From Echinicola vietnamensis DSM 17526 (GTDB lineage Bacteria; Bacteroidota; Bacteroidia; Cytophagales; Cyclobacteriaceae): a stretch of 64,000 bases of DNA. Position 1 is the first letter of the stretch. Each line of letters starts with the position of its first letter. Positions 34,579-43,903 of the stretch are shown here, piece by piece. Location of the stretch: positions 4,819,501 through 4,883,500 of the forward strand of contig NC_019904.1 in NCBI RefSeq assembly GCF_000325705.1. Direction: 5' to 3'. The translations under genes were made by a program, and so were the position numbers. The notes under the pieces are model-generated. The model was given only the letters and a program-made list of their open reading frames with translations. It made no database searches and was not told the origin of the DNA.

Positions 34579-37452
34579 TTAGCGGCCGCATATATCCTTG
34601 AAAGGACAATATTGGCACTTCTTAAGGTCTTCTGTCTGATCGAACGGAATGGACTCATCAAAAATTTCCGAGAGCATTCCCTTCAGGCCTTCTTCGAATT
34701 GCTCCTGAAAATCCAGGTAGTTATCCAGTTCCTCTTTTTTGCCTCCCCTTTCCTTAACCTGCAGATAAGGATTGAAATCATCATTGAATATCTCCTTGAG
34801 GTTAATAATGGCCGGTTTGAGCGGTGTTTTGTTTTCAGGAAACTTGGCTTGGTATAACAAACCATATATCAGTGTTTGCATGGCAGCCTTGTTCCTTTTG
34901 GTATCCTCCCGATCAAACAGGGATGGTATGGAGGGAAAATCCTTGGTATCCTGGCCAGACTTATAATCGATCAGCCGGACCACACCGTCCTGCTTGTCTA
35001 CACGGTCTATGATCCCTTTCAGGGCCACAGCATATTCTTCTCCATTTGCCGCTACCGGAATGGCCGTTCGATAACTAACATCCTTTTCCAGGGACACCAG
35101 CTCGAACGGGGCCCCTTGTTGATCCCACTTCAGGAGTGCTTCAATGTATTTTTGCAATACATCCCTGACGATGGCCAACTGTCCGCTCAGGCGGGTGTCG
35201 GCTTCTTCTTCCAGATGGTAAAAGTCCCTAATGGCCTTTTCGATGGCGGGGCCAATGAATTTATGGAGTTGCTCAAAATCCCCTTCCGTGACCACCCGCC
35301 GTTTCTTTCGCTCCATAAAGCCCTTGTAAAGGTATTCCAGGCTGTAATGGGCCAAATTACCAAAAACCGCTGGACTGACCTCTTCTTCCACTTGGTCCTT
35401 CTCGGTGATATTGGCCAAATAGCGGAAGTAAAATTTCAACCGGCAGTCTAACCATATGCTCAATGCCGAAGGGGAAAATGCCGTAACCGAATTCCCGTCT
35501 TCCTTGACCAAATATTTGCCCAATAACGCCATGATCTCGTCCGTTTTTTTAATGGTGATCGGCTCATCTGGATGTACATCCACCGGAACGAACACCACCT
35601 CCTCAGGAATGTCCCTGTTCATCTCCATGGTCATCTGGCGAATGTATCGGCTCATCTCCCCTACCTTGCCTTGATCCGAAGCTGTGGAATAGATCATATG
35701 AACTTCCTCCGCCCGATGGAGCAGCCGGTAAAAAGTATAGGCATAAATGGCATCATTTTGCTCCTGGACAGGGAGCCCGAATGCTTTGCGGATATTGAAA
35801 GGAATAAGGGAATTCAGCCCGCCGGAGGGAGGAAAACTGCCCTCGTTCATATTGGCAATGATTACCCTTTTAAAGTCCAGGTTACGGGATTCCAATACCC
35901 CCATGACCTGAAGTCCTGCTAGCGGCTCTCCCTCAAAGGGCAGCCGCACCTCTCGAAAAACCTGCCTGAACAGCCTGATAAAAAATTCCAGGGTAATGGT
36001 AATCGATTCCTGCTTCGAAAAAATCTCCTTCAAACGGGTAAGCTGCTTGTGACATTGGTAGAGGTAACTTCGCTGCAACTGATCTCCCTCCAACCGTTCT
36101 GCCAACAGCAGCATCAAACGCTCCAAATAGGCAAACAGCCCGGAGGTCTCCAGCTTTTGAAAGATCAATTCATAGAGCTCCCCTCCTGCCTGCAACGCTG
36201 ACTGTGGAATATACACCTGGTTTTTACGCTGGATGTTTTCTAGCAATGCATCCGCAAATTGTTCCTTTTCAGCCTTTAGGTAGCTTGTGGCAAGCAGCTC
36301 CTTGACGGCCTGATGGTAAAAGGTCACCGTCCCATTTTCTACCTTTACATACCGCTGAAGCTCTAGGACGGCCTCCAAAAATGCATAGACGGGAGCATTC
36401 CGAATGGGATACCCCATGGTGACGTTCACCTTGTCCACCTGCTCGGGAAGCTGGTTCATCACCGGAAACAGCAATTGCTCATCAGGAAGGATGACCACCG
36501 TTTCTTCGGGCACCTCATCTTCACCAAGCCCTTCCAACACCTTTCCGATCAGGTTGGCCTGGTTGATTTTTAGCGGGGTTTGGTAAACGTTGGTTTTTGC
36601 CTGAACTTGCTGGATTCGATCGGGAAGCTTTTCCGGAAACGTGGGCCCGAGCACGGGATCCTTTTGATATTCCCTGAAAAACAAACCGGCTTCCTGCTGG
36701 GGATCATTCAAGTAAAACGCATCCAAATCCCAGTAAACCGTCGCTTCAAATTCCTTTACAAAATGCTTGATCAACCTTTCCTCCGTGCCGGTAAAGGCAT
36801 TAAATCCCACAAAGGCATAATGGACATTAGGGTGCTCCAATTGATCCATTCTTTCCACCACCTGCCGATAAAGCATCCCGGAATAGGCGTAGCCTGATGC
36901 TTCCAAGACACTTTTAAACTGCTGGTAAAGGGGCCACAGCAATTGCCAATACCGGATAAATTTATCCTTGTGGCCATTTTCCCCTATCCTTCCCTCACGT
37001 TCAAATGATTTCCAAAATTGCTTCACCAAGGCTATTTGACTTTCGGTCAAATAACTCAGATCAGTCTCAATTTCCTTTATTTCTGCCACCAATTTGTACA
37101 GCTTGGCCGGATCGACCATAAACTGATCAATGTCATTAAAGTCCTTGAGGATCATTTCTCCCCAGAAGTAAAACCGATCAAAGGACTCAGCATCTGGCTG
37201 CAGATCGCGATAGACACGGTACAATTCAAAAATCAAGGTCAGCTGATCAGCAGGTTGGTTATGCGCAAACTTATAAAAAAGCTCTTCCACGGTCAGCACG
37301 GAAGGCATCCATTGGGGCTTGTCGATTAGCTTGCCCAAATACTGGATAAAGAACAGTCCAGCCCTTCTGTTAGGGAGTACTACGGCTACTTTGCTGAGGT
37401 CATCATGACGCTGTAATAAATCGGATGCGGTGTCTTTAAGAAAACTCTCCAT
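34579..37452 (-). CDS. addB: AddB-like PD-(D/E)XK nuclease subunit
   Basis: 957 residues. An inactivated helicase-like N-terminus (VVLPNRRAGLFFIQYLG, TVEELFYK) leads to a C-terminal RecB-type nuclease: GNLAHYSLEYLY, the catalytic VRLIDYKSGQD (Asp and Lys of the PD-(D/E)XK core) and the iron-sulfur cysteines Cys670 (WLDCRLKFYF) plus Cys946, Cys949 and Cys955 (CQYCPFKDIC). This C...C-x2-C-x5-C layout is the AddB [4Fe-4S] clamp. With the adjacent AddA-like protein it should form a heterodimer that resects double-strand breaks for recombination. The two genes lie 94 bp apart on the same strand. Name is by architecture; sequence identity to Bacillus AddB is probably low. Confidence 0.82.
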   Translation of the reverse strand: MESFLKDTASDLLQRHDDLSKVAVVLPNRRAGLFFIQYLGKLIDKPQWMPSVLTVEELFYKFAHNQPADQLTLIFELYRVYRDLQPDAESFDRFYFWGEMILKDFNDIDQFMVDPAKLYKLVAEIKEIETDLSYLTESQIALVKQFWKSFEREGRIGENGHKDKFIRYWQLLWPLYQQFKSVLEASGYAYSGMLYRQVVERMDQLEHPNVHYAFVGFNAFTGTEERLIKHFVKEFEATVYWDLDAFYLNDPQQEAGLFFREYQKDPVLGPTFPEKLPDRIQQVQAKTNVYQTPLKINQANLIGKVLEGLGEDEVPEETVVILPDEQLLFPVMNQLPEQVDKVNVTMGYPIRNAPVYAFLEAVLELQRYVKVENGTVTFYHQAVKELLATSYLKAEKEQFADALLENIQRKNQVYIPQSALQAGGELYELIFQKLETSGLFAYLERLMLLLAERLEGDQLQRSYLYQCHKQLTRLKEIFSKQESITITLEFFIRLFRQVFREVRLPFEGEPLAGLQVMGVLESRNLDFKRVIIANMNEGSFPPSGGLNSLIPFNIRKAFGLPVQEQNDAIYAYTFYRLLHRAEEVHMIYSTASDQGKVGEMSRYIRQMTMEMNRDIPEEVVFVPVDVHPDEPITIKKTDEIMALLGKYLVKEDGNSVTAFSPSALSIWLDCRLKFYFRYLANITEKDQVEEEVSPAVFGNLAHYSLEYLYKGFMERKKRRVVTEGDFEQLHKFIGPAIEKAIRDFYHLEEEADTRLSGQLAIVRDVLQKYIEALLKWDQQGAPFELVSLEKDVSYRTAIPVAANGEEYAVALKGIIDRVDKQDGVVRLIDYKSGQDTKDFPSIPSLFDREDTKRNKAAMQTLIYGLLYQAKFPENKTPLKPAIINLKEIFNDDFNPYLQVKERGGKKEELDNYLDFQEQFEEGLKGMLSEIFDESIPFDQTEDLKKCQYCPFKDICGR

Positions 37453-37546
37453 GGGAGCTGGTTATTTATCGAATGATCTTTAGTTAATTAATTCAAAAAG
37501 CCGAAGTCTATTTCTTATCTCTCCGGCCAAGAAAAACTGCTGAATG

Positions 37547-40500
37547 CTAGTCAAACAAGCCATATTGACCACCATTAGTGGCCGATACTTCCACAATCTT
37601 CCCGGTTTCGAGGTAACAGAGAAATCCTCTGACCTGAAAATGACCAAGGCCTGCCACCAACTGCATGTATTCCCTCACCTGCCTTTGGTACTTGTCCAGT
37701 TCCTCGCCGGTTTTAAAATCCACTACCTCGGCCACGTTATCTTTGATTACGATTCTATCCGGTCGTTTTTGCCTGCCCCCGGGAAGAATGACCCCTTGTT
37801 CGGTCAGCACCCTTCCTTCTCCTTCAAACCATGACCGAAACTGCTCATTTATAAACAGCTTATCCAATTGCTCACTGACAAGGCTCCGCTCTTCTTGGTC
37901 CAGTCTCCCTTCAAAATAAAAAGCCTGCAATTGGTCCATGGCTGCTTGATGGCTGTCTGACTTTTCCAATAGTTCATGGATCAAGAGCCCAAAGCTTCTT
38001 TTATGCCGTTGGGCCAGTCCCTCTTCACTGAAATCCACGGCATATTTTTTGACTTCCAGCAGTTCCCCCCAGTGCCGGTGGTTCCAGGTCAGCCATTGAT
38101 CCTCCGCAGGACGAATGGCTGGTGATGCTCTGCTTCCTTCTGGCCAAGCCCCCCATTCAAACACATTTAAATCCTGGTCAAAACATTCCGAAAAGTCGTG
38201 GGAATCGGTTTTGAGCTTTCCTTGCTCGACCAGCTCCAGCAAGTTTTTTTCCAGGGAATTAAGCGAAATCTTAGTGGTTTGTTTCACCACCTTCTTGGGA
38301 CTAAGGGTCCACAATACCTCCTCTGCCCTGGTCAAGGCGACATAAATCATGTTCAGGGTATCCAAATAAGCCATGGTCACCTCTTCCAAATGCACGGGCT
38401 GAAAGATAGAATCTGCCAATTCCTTTTTAAGCGTCAAAGGAATCACGGCCTCCACGTCCTCGGCCGTATCCCTAAAAGGTGACCAGATAATATTGTCTTT
38501 GGAATAGTCCACGATCCTCCAGGTCAAAAAGGGCATCAGTACCACTTTATATTGCAGGCCCTTGGATTTATGGATGGTCATGATCGGCATGGCATCGTGT
38601 CCTTCAGGAATCTTTACCGTACGCTTTTCACTATTTTCTTCCCACCAATTGAGAAAACCGGAAAGATCCGCCCGATTATTGGCTACGTAATCATAAACGG
38701 CTTCCTTAAAACCGGATATATAGGCCAGCTCGGTCCTCAGGTCGTTAAAGCCTAAAATGTCCACCAACTCCTCCAGCAACTCCATCAGGGGCAATCGGGC
38801 GATCCGCTGCTCTTCCTTTTCAAATGCAGCAATCTTTTCCGCCAACCATGCTGGCTTTTCCAAAGAAGAGAAGACCTCATGGGAGATCGGCTTTCCGTTA
38901 AGTGAACTCCAATAAAACCACATGGTCTGAAACGGAACGGGATCTGCTGGATCGGCCAAATAGTTCAGGGCAGCAATAAGGGCCTTTACAGTAGCTGCTT
39001 TACTTAAAAACATAGACTCGTCAGAAACCACGTCAAAACTGTATTCCAGCTCGGGATGTTCGTGCTTATAGGCCATCAAAGCATCGGTGATCATGGCTCC
39101 CTGGTGCTTTTTTCTAACCAAGAAGGCAATGTCCTTTGGCCGGTAACCCTGGTCCTGAAGGGTCATGACCATTTCTGGAATTTTCGCCAAAACCGCTTCC
39201 TCATAGCCAGGTTCCTCCTCCTCGTTGGACGTTTCCAAAAACTCCATCCGCACCAATCCTTTAAAATCGCCTTCATTTTTGGCACTCGGTACCTTCTGGG
39301 CCACATCTTGGTATGCCTTGGTCAATATCCCTGGTCGCTGGTGCCCTGTTTCTCGCTCAAAAGTGCTCTCCAATTGCGCGGGAAGCGCACTAAAAAGGGC
39401 ATTGTTAAAAGCCACCACGTTGGGCAGGGAACGGTAATTGGTGTCCAGCCCCTTTACTTGTATGCTCGAAGGACCGATATCTTCTTCGACTTTCTCCAGC
39501 AGCAGCTTCATATCTCCCCCTCTCCAGCGGTAAATGGACTGTTTTACATCTCCTACGACCAGGTTGGTGTGCTCATAGCCAAGGGAGTTTTCCAAGAGGG
39601 GTTTAAAACTGTCCCATTGAAATCCAGATGTATCCTGAAATTCATCGATTAAAAAGTGTTTATATTGATTGCCTACCTTTTCGTAGATAAATGGTGCATC
39701 GTTCTCTTTGGTAATCTCTTTCAAAAAATCGTTGGCATCGGAAATCATCAGGATATTTTCCTCATCCTTCAGGTCCCGGAGCTCTTCCAGCAGGTTTCTG
39801 AAAATACCATAGGCATAAAAATTCATGTCTATGGCCTGATAGGTCAACCACTCCTTCCGTAAGGGCACAAACTCCCGGTAAATATCTCCCAAGCCTGCAT
39901 GGTAGGCGGAGATAATGGCATCTTTTTGTTTGCTTGTCTTGCTATACCATTTGGATTCATTATCAATGGCAACTTTTCTGCTTTCCGTTAATTCGGGAAT
40001 TGGATTGGTGTGCTCTCCCAACTTATCAAACAGCATGGCAAAACTCCTTCTTCCATAGGGAAAATCCGTCCATTCCAAGCCAAACTGCTGGCGAATGGAA
40101 TTGGCCTCCATCTTCATCTCCGAGGCCTTTTTATACAAGGCCTGCTTTTTCGTGTTGAGGTAGTTTCTGAATATATCCAAGTTCTGTTCACTGGAAAGAA
40201 ATTCCCGAATCAACTGTTGGTACTGCTTGAAGTTTTCGGTGAAGATTTCCATGCCCAAGTCCCGGATATTGCTTCTAATATCCCACGAACGGCCTTCTTG
40301 AATCTTGGTCAACGCATAATCCACCAGCCACTTGTGTAAATAGGGATCATCCATCACATGCTGAACGACCCTGTCCACCACCCGCTCCAATACGGCAGCT
40401 TGGTCCAATGCCACATCAAACTTTGCCTGAAGGTCGATTTCACGGGCAAAAGCCCGAACCACCTTTTGGAAAAAGCTGTCAATGGTGGAAACAGAGAAAT

Positions 40501-40819
40501 TGGCATAATCATGCAAAATGGCCGAAAGCACGACACTAGCCCTGCTTTTTAGCCCTTCTTCATCCAATTGTAAATGCTGCATCAACTGCTGGTCAAGGAA
40601 TTCCTGTGGTCGAACTTCATTCTTTAGCCGTCCGAGAACCTCCAAGATCCGACCTTTCATCTCCTGGGTTGCCTTATTGGTAAAAGTAACCGCCAAAATC
40701 CCCCTAAACGCCATCGGTTGGGCAAGGGCCAATTTAAGGTATTCCAAGGTCAGCGTATAGGTCTTTCCAGAACCTGCAGAAGATTTATAAATGATAAAAG
40801 GCTTTGCTTCCATGGTCAT
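37547..40819 (-). CDS. addA: AddA-like UvrD/Rep helicase-nuclease subunit
   Basis: 1090 residues from ATG 40819 (MTMEAKPFIIYKSSAGSGKT); an upstream GTG at 40870 is less likely. Superfamily 1A helicase motifs: Walker A SSAGSGKTYTLTLEYLK (about 12-28), motif Ia AVTFTNKATQEMKGR, motif II FLIDEFQDTSGFQW, motif III VGDVKQSIYRWRGGD, motif V VMTIHKSKGLQYKVV, motif VI IYVALTRAEEVLW. A C-terminal RecB-type nuclease follows: LLIHELLE and VVDFKTGEELDKYQRQVREY. So both helicase and nuclease sites look intact. Partner of the AddB-like protein directly downstream. A TGACAC-GAA-GTGTCA palindrome lies 46 bp upstream. Confidence 0.85.
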   Translation of the reverse strand: MTMEAKPFIIYKSSAGSGKTYTLTLEYLKLALAQPMAFRGILAVTFTNKATQEMKGRILEVLGRLKNEVRPQEFLDQQLMQHLQLDEEGLKSRASVVLSAILHDYANFSVSTIDSFFQKVVRAFAREIDLQAKFDVALDQAAVLERVVDRVVQHVMDDPYLHKWLVDYALTKIQEGRSWDIRSNIRDLGMEIFTENFKQYQQLIREFLSSEQNLDIFRNYLNTKKQALYKKASEMKMEANSIRQQFGLEWTDFPYGRRSFAMLFDKLGEHTNPIPELTESRKVAIDNESKWYSKTSKQKDAIISAYHAGLGDIYREFVPLRKEWLTYQAIDMNFYAYGIFRNLLEELRDLKDEENILMISDANDFLKEITKENDAPFIYEKVGNQYKHFLIDEFQDTSGFQWDSFKPLLENSLGYEHTNLVVGDVKQSIYRWRGGDMKLLLEKVEEDIGPSSIQVKGLDTNYRSLPNVVAFNNALFSALPAQLESTFERETGHQRPGILTKAYQDVAQKVPSAKNEGDFKGLVRMEFLETSNEEEEPGYEEAVLAKIPEMVMTLQDQGYRPKDIAFLVRKKHQGAMITDALMAYKHEHPELEYSFDVVSDESMFLSKAATVKALIAALNYLADPADPVPFQTMWFYWSSLNGKPISHEVFSSLEKPAWLAEKIAAFEKEEQRIARLPLMELLEELVDILGFNDLRTELAYISGFKEAVYDYVANNRADLSGFLNWWEENSEKRTVKIPEGHDAMPIMTIHKSKGLQYKVVLMPFLTWRIVDYSKDNIIWSPFRDTAEDVEAVIPLTLKKELADSIFQPVHLEEVTMAYLDTLNMIYVALTRAEEVLWTLSPKKVVKQTTKISLNSLEKNLLELVEQGKLKTDSHDFSECFDQDLNVFEWGAWPEGSRASPAIRPAEDQWLTWNHRHWGELLEVKKYAVDFSEEGLAQRHKRSFGLLIHELLEKSDSHQAAMDQLQAFYFEGRLDQEERSLVSEQLDKLFINEQFRSWFEGEGRVLTEQGVILPGGRQKRPDRIVIKDNVAEVVDFKTGEELDKYQRQVREYMQLVAGLGHFQVRGFLCYLETGKIVEVSATNGGQYGLFD

Positions 40820-40864
40820 GAATTTAGACAAAACAAGGGGAATTTTAAGGATATAAAAAGTCTT

Positions 40865-40879
40865 TGACACGAAGTGTCA
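40865..40879. promoter_or_regulatory. TGACAC-gaa-GTGTCA palindrome upstream of addA-like gene
   Basis: A perfect 6+6 inverted repeat with a 3-nt centre, in the promoter region of the addAB-like pair. Could be an operator; no factor can be named. Confidence 0.3.
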
Positions 40880-41259
40880 CAAATTATACCCATTCCCACA
40901 CCTCAGCCCCAGCACTAGGAGCACTTGCCTTCATCCCGGGCAATAATTGGGTCTCGCAATTGTGCGCATTAATAATTCCCTATTAATCGAAGTATGCCTA
41001 TCTTCGCCGTAAACAATGGATCAAGCGAAAAAATCGGGGGATGCATATTTCGATGGTTTAACATCTTCCTAGCCATCGTTCGTTTTCATGCAGCCACAGA
41101 TGGATGCTACTATGCATAAAAAGGACCTTAAACCTGTGGTCATCTTATCTGTACGTAAAACAGCTTTAAGGGCGTGGATGAATAAAGGTTAAACTTTGAT
41201 TTGATCATTCCCGAAAAATATGCCTTGACCCTCACTAACCATTTAAATATTGACGTTCG
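40880..41259. other. gene-free stretch between addA-like and ydcF-like genes
   Basis: With the preceding leader about 440 bp, divergent genes on each side. I see no gene, RNA or clear terminator. Confidence 0.45.
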
Positions 41260-42030
41260 ATGTTCTTCTATCTTGCGCAGTTCCTAACCTTTCTGGCCAT
41301 GCCGCTTACGCTTGTCATCATTTGCTTGTGTTTGGGATTGGTGTGGAGAAAACAAAAGAAAGGAAAGTTAGTGTCCATCCTGGGACTGGTTCTCCTGCTG
41401 TTTTTCTGCAACTCCTTTCTTTCCAACACCGCCATGTATTTGTGGGAACCGGCATTTCGGCCAATTGCCACCTTGCCTACTTATGAAGTTGGCATTGTAT
41501 TGACAGGGGTAACCAACTTGGACAAGACCGCTTATGACCGCACTTTCTTTAACAAAGGAGCTGATAGGGCCACCCAAGCGGTACAACTCTATAAATTGCA
41601 GAAGTTAACAAAAATACTGATCACCGGCGGGCAAGGATTGAACCCCACCAATTCAAATTCGGAGGCCAAATTACTGGCAGACTTTATGGAAATGGCCGGA
41701 GTTCCCAGGGAGGACATTATCATTGAGGATAAAGCGATCAACACCCGGCAAAACGCCCTTTTCGCGAAGCAAAAGCTAACGGAACTAAATTTTGAACCAG
41801 CTTCAAGGAAATTATTGATCACTTCTGCCTTCCACATGAAAAGGGCCAAAGCTTGTTTTGACAAAGTAGGCCTTGCGACCGAGGTATTTCCGGTGGATTA
41901 TTATGCTTCTGACATCAAAGCCGATTTCAAAAATCTAATTATTCCCACCCCCGATGGATTGGTGCTTTGGCATAAACTGTTCAAAGAGTGGATAGGACTG
42001 ACCGTTTATAAGCTAGTAGGGTATACTTAA
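41260..42030 (+). CDS. YdcF/ElyC-family (DUF218) membrane protein
   Basis: 256 residues. Two N-terminal membrane helices (about 1-25 and 38-55) are followed by a DUF218 domain: VGIVLTGVTNLDK (about 78-90), ILITGGQGLNPTNSNSEA (about 126-143), VPREDIIIEDKAINTRQNA with the conserved E/N-T, and ITSAFHMKRAKACF (about 188-201). Members such as ElyC and SanA affect envelope or peptidoglycan lipid-carrier metabolism; specific role here unknown. It is convergent with the CBS protein, separated by 33 bp. Confidence 0.88.
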   Translation: MFFYLAQFLTFLAMPLTLVIICLCLGLVWRKQKKGKLVSILGLVLLLFFCNSFLSNTAMYLWEPAFRPIATLPTYEVGIVLTGVTNLDKTAYDRTFFNKGADRATQAVQLYKLQKLTKILITGGQGLNPTNSNSEAKLLADFMEMAGVPREDIIIEDKAINTRQNALFAKQKLTELNFEPASRKLLITSAFHMKRAKACFDKVGLATEVFPVDYYASDIKADFKNLIIPTPDGLVLWHKLFKEWIGLTVYKLVGYT

Positions 42031-42063
42031 AATAAGGAAGTAGTAAATTTCTTTTCATTCTGT

Positions 42064-42525
42064 TTACCACGTCTCCGATTTGAGACGCGGCATGGCCCTG
42101 ATAATATCACTTAGGCTGATCTGTCCTAAAAGTTTCCCGTCCTTGAGCACAGGAAAACGCCTTATCTTCAATTCCAAAAACCGATGGGCTGCATCAAAAA
42201 TGGTCACTTCTGGATCCATGGTAACCACATCCTTGGTCATGTGTTCTCGTACGCGACCTGCCATTCGTGGGGTATTGTTGTATTTTCCCCGAATGATCTC
42301 CTTCAGGCAATCCACTTCAGAAATGATGCCCACAAGGTTTTGGCCATCATCTAACACCGGTGCCCCTGATATCCGCTTTTGGGTCAACACCTGGACGACA
42401 TGGTCAATGGTATCGTCTGGGTGGAAAGTAGTGAGGTTGGTGGTCATGTGATTGGACACCAAAATCGGCTGTGAAGCGCGCGTTTGGGGTTCCGCCATGC
42501 GAACCCCTTGAAAACTTTTTACCAT
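42064..42525 (-). CDS. CBS-domain pair protein
   Basis: 153 residues made almost entirely of two CBS domains: VSNHMTTNLTTFHPDDTID...GAPVLDDGQNLVGIISEVD (about 24-80) and REHMTKDVVTMDPEVTIFD...RFPVLKDGKLLGQISLSD (about 91-148). Such stand-alone pairs bind adenosine ligands (AMP, ATP, SAM) and act as regulatory modules. Target protein unknown. The alternative start at M10 (MAEPQTRASQP) would remove nine residues. Confidence 0.88.
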   Translation of the reverse strand: MVKSFQGVRMAEPQTRASQPILVSNHMTTNLTTFHPDDTIDHVVQVLTQKRISGAPVLDDGQNLVGIISEVDCLKEIIRGKYNNTPRMAGRVREHMTKDVVTMDPEVTIFDAAHRFLELKIRRFPVLKDGKLLGQISLSDIIRAMPRLKSETW

Positions 42526-42653
42526 GATTTTTTCGGGTTTATTTGTATTACAAGCTTTATAAGCTACTTAAAAAAACGGACAAACACAAAAGATTCACAA
42601 AATATAACTTTAAAAACCCGTATAAACGTATACCAAAAAATCAATATCCCCAA

Positions 42654-43148
42654 TTATTCACCTCCACCACAATTCACTCTCAAGAGCTGAATCCCCTGAC
42701 CAAAGGTCAACTCCTCTGGTGCCACAAACCGGAAAACCTCCCCCTTCTTTTCCATCGGGCCATATCCTTCCAAGACCAAATTATCCTTAAAGAGAAATGC
42801 CACCTCACGTGTTGAAATACGACCTTCAGAAACAAATCGATACGCTGCTATTAAGGTGTCTCCCGAGCGCTCCCCTTCAAATGTTCCGGAATTCAAATCC
42901 TTTTCAAACAATTTATAGGTAAGTCTTCCCTTTACCTTTCCTGCGGTATTCTGGTAGATGTGCAGGCGAACGGTATCCTTTTCGTTCAGGTAAGCAAAAC
43001 AAAGGCTGTCCGGTTCATTTTGGGGTTCGGACGGCGTACGCTCGTTTCCATGTAATCCGTCCGAACCGGTTTCCTTTTTTTGCCCACAGGCTACAAGCAT
43101 AAGGCACAAAACTAAGGACGTATAAAATCTCGTGTCTACTCTCATCAT
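42654..43148 (-). CDS. uncharacterised lipoprotein
   Basis: 164 residues with a lipoprotein signal ending LVACGQ (Cys21), a polar linker (KKETGSDGLHGNERTPSEPQ) and a compact beta-rich domain: VRLHIYQNTAGKVKGRLTYKLFEKD (quoted in part as KVKGRLTYKLFEKD), SGTFEGERSGDTLIAAYRF, REVAFLFKDNLVLEGYG. The G-T-F-x-G...GDTL...Y pattern recalls META/HslJ-like or lipocalin-like folds reporting small envelope proteins, but I do not recognise a family. It starts 9 bp after cutC and the asparaginase on the same strand and is the third gene of that likely operon. Confidence 0.65.
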   Translation of the reverse strand: MMRVDTRFYTSLVLCLMLVACGQKKETGSDGLHGNERTPSEPQNEPDSLCFAYLNEKDTVRLHIYQNTAGKVKGRLTYKLFEKDLNSGTFEGERSGDTLIAAYRFVSEGRISTREVAFLFKDNLVLEGYGPMEKKGEVFRFVAPEELTFGQGIQLLRVNCGGGE

Positions 43149-43157
43149 TGCTGGAGA

Positions 43158-43901
43158 TTAGTTATCCAGCACCCGCAAAAACCTTTCCACCTCTTCTTTA
43201 CTGACGGTCAAAACCTTTCCTTGATGATCTGGTAGCGCACTTAGGGCCAGGTCCTCGTTCCAAAATTTGCTGGATGAGTTCCTCCAAGCCTTACAACTGG
43301 CATGGATTTCCCTGAGATTCCCCGTCGCTGCAAGGGCTTCGACCAATTCCACTTTCATTCCTCCACCGGGCATGATGATAATCCTGTTTCCAGCTTTATG
43401 CAAGAGGCTTTTGATCACCTCGGCCCCATCGGTAACGGTGTTTTTTCCGCCTGAGGTAAGAATTCTCCTAAACCCGCATTCAATGACGGCCTCCAAGGAC
43501 TTTTCCAAATTTCTACTTGCGTCAAATGCCCTGTGAAAGGTACAGGGCAATCCTCCTGCAGCTTCCACCAATTGCTCGCATGCCCCGATATTCACTTCCC
43601 CGTTTGGGGTGAGCACACCAAAGACAAATCCATCTGCGCCACAATCTTTTAACAGACGAATATCCTCTTTCATCACCTGCAGCTCGTCATTGGTGTAGAC
43701 AAAATCACCACCCCGTGGCCGAATCATCACAAAGACCGGGATATCAACCTTACTTTTGATGTACTTGAGCGCTCCTGCAGAAGGCGTCTCTCCTCCCTCC
43801 AGAAAATCAGCACAAAGCTCCAACCTGTCAATGCCATACTGGGAAGCCTTGATGGCTGCCTCCACGGTAAACACAGGTGCTTCCAACAAAACCTTAGTCA
43901 T
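43158..43901 (-). CDS. cutC: copper homeostasis protein CutC family
   Basis: 247 residues, a TIM-barrel CutC protein: LEAPVFTVEAAIKASQYGIDRLELCADF with the family RLELC (about 26-30), GGETPSAGALKYIK, VFVMIRPRGGDFVYTNDE (about 55-72), FGVLTPNGEVN, FHRAFDASRN and RILTSGGKNTVTDGA. Once linked to copper tolerance in E. coli, its direct role in copper handling is doubtful. It follows the asparaginase stop by 2 bp, so the two are clearly co-transcribed. Confidence 0.93.
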   Translation of the reverse strand: MTKVLLEAPVFTVEAAIKASQYGIDRLELCADFLEGGETPSAGALKYIKSKVDIPVFVMIRPRGGDFVYTNDELQVMKEDIRLLKDCGADGFVFGVLTPNGEVNIGACEQLVEAAGGLPCTFHRAFDASRNLEKSLEAVIECGFRRILTSGGKNTVTDGAEVIKSLLHKAGNRIIIMPGGGMKVELVEALAATGNLREIHASCKAWRNSSSKFWNEDLALSALPDHQGKVLTVSKEEVERFLRVLDN

Positions 43902-43903
43902 CT

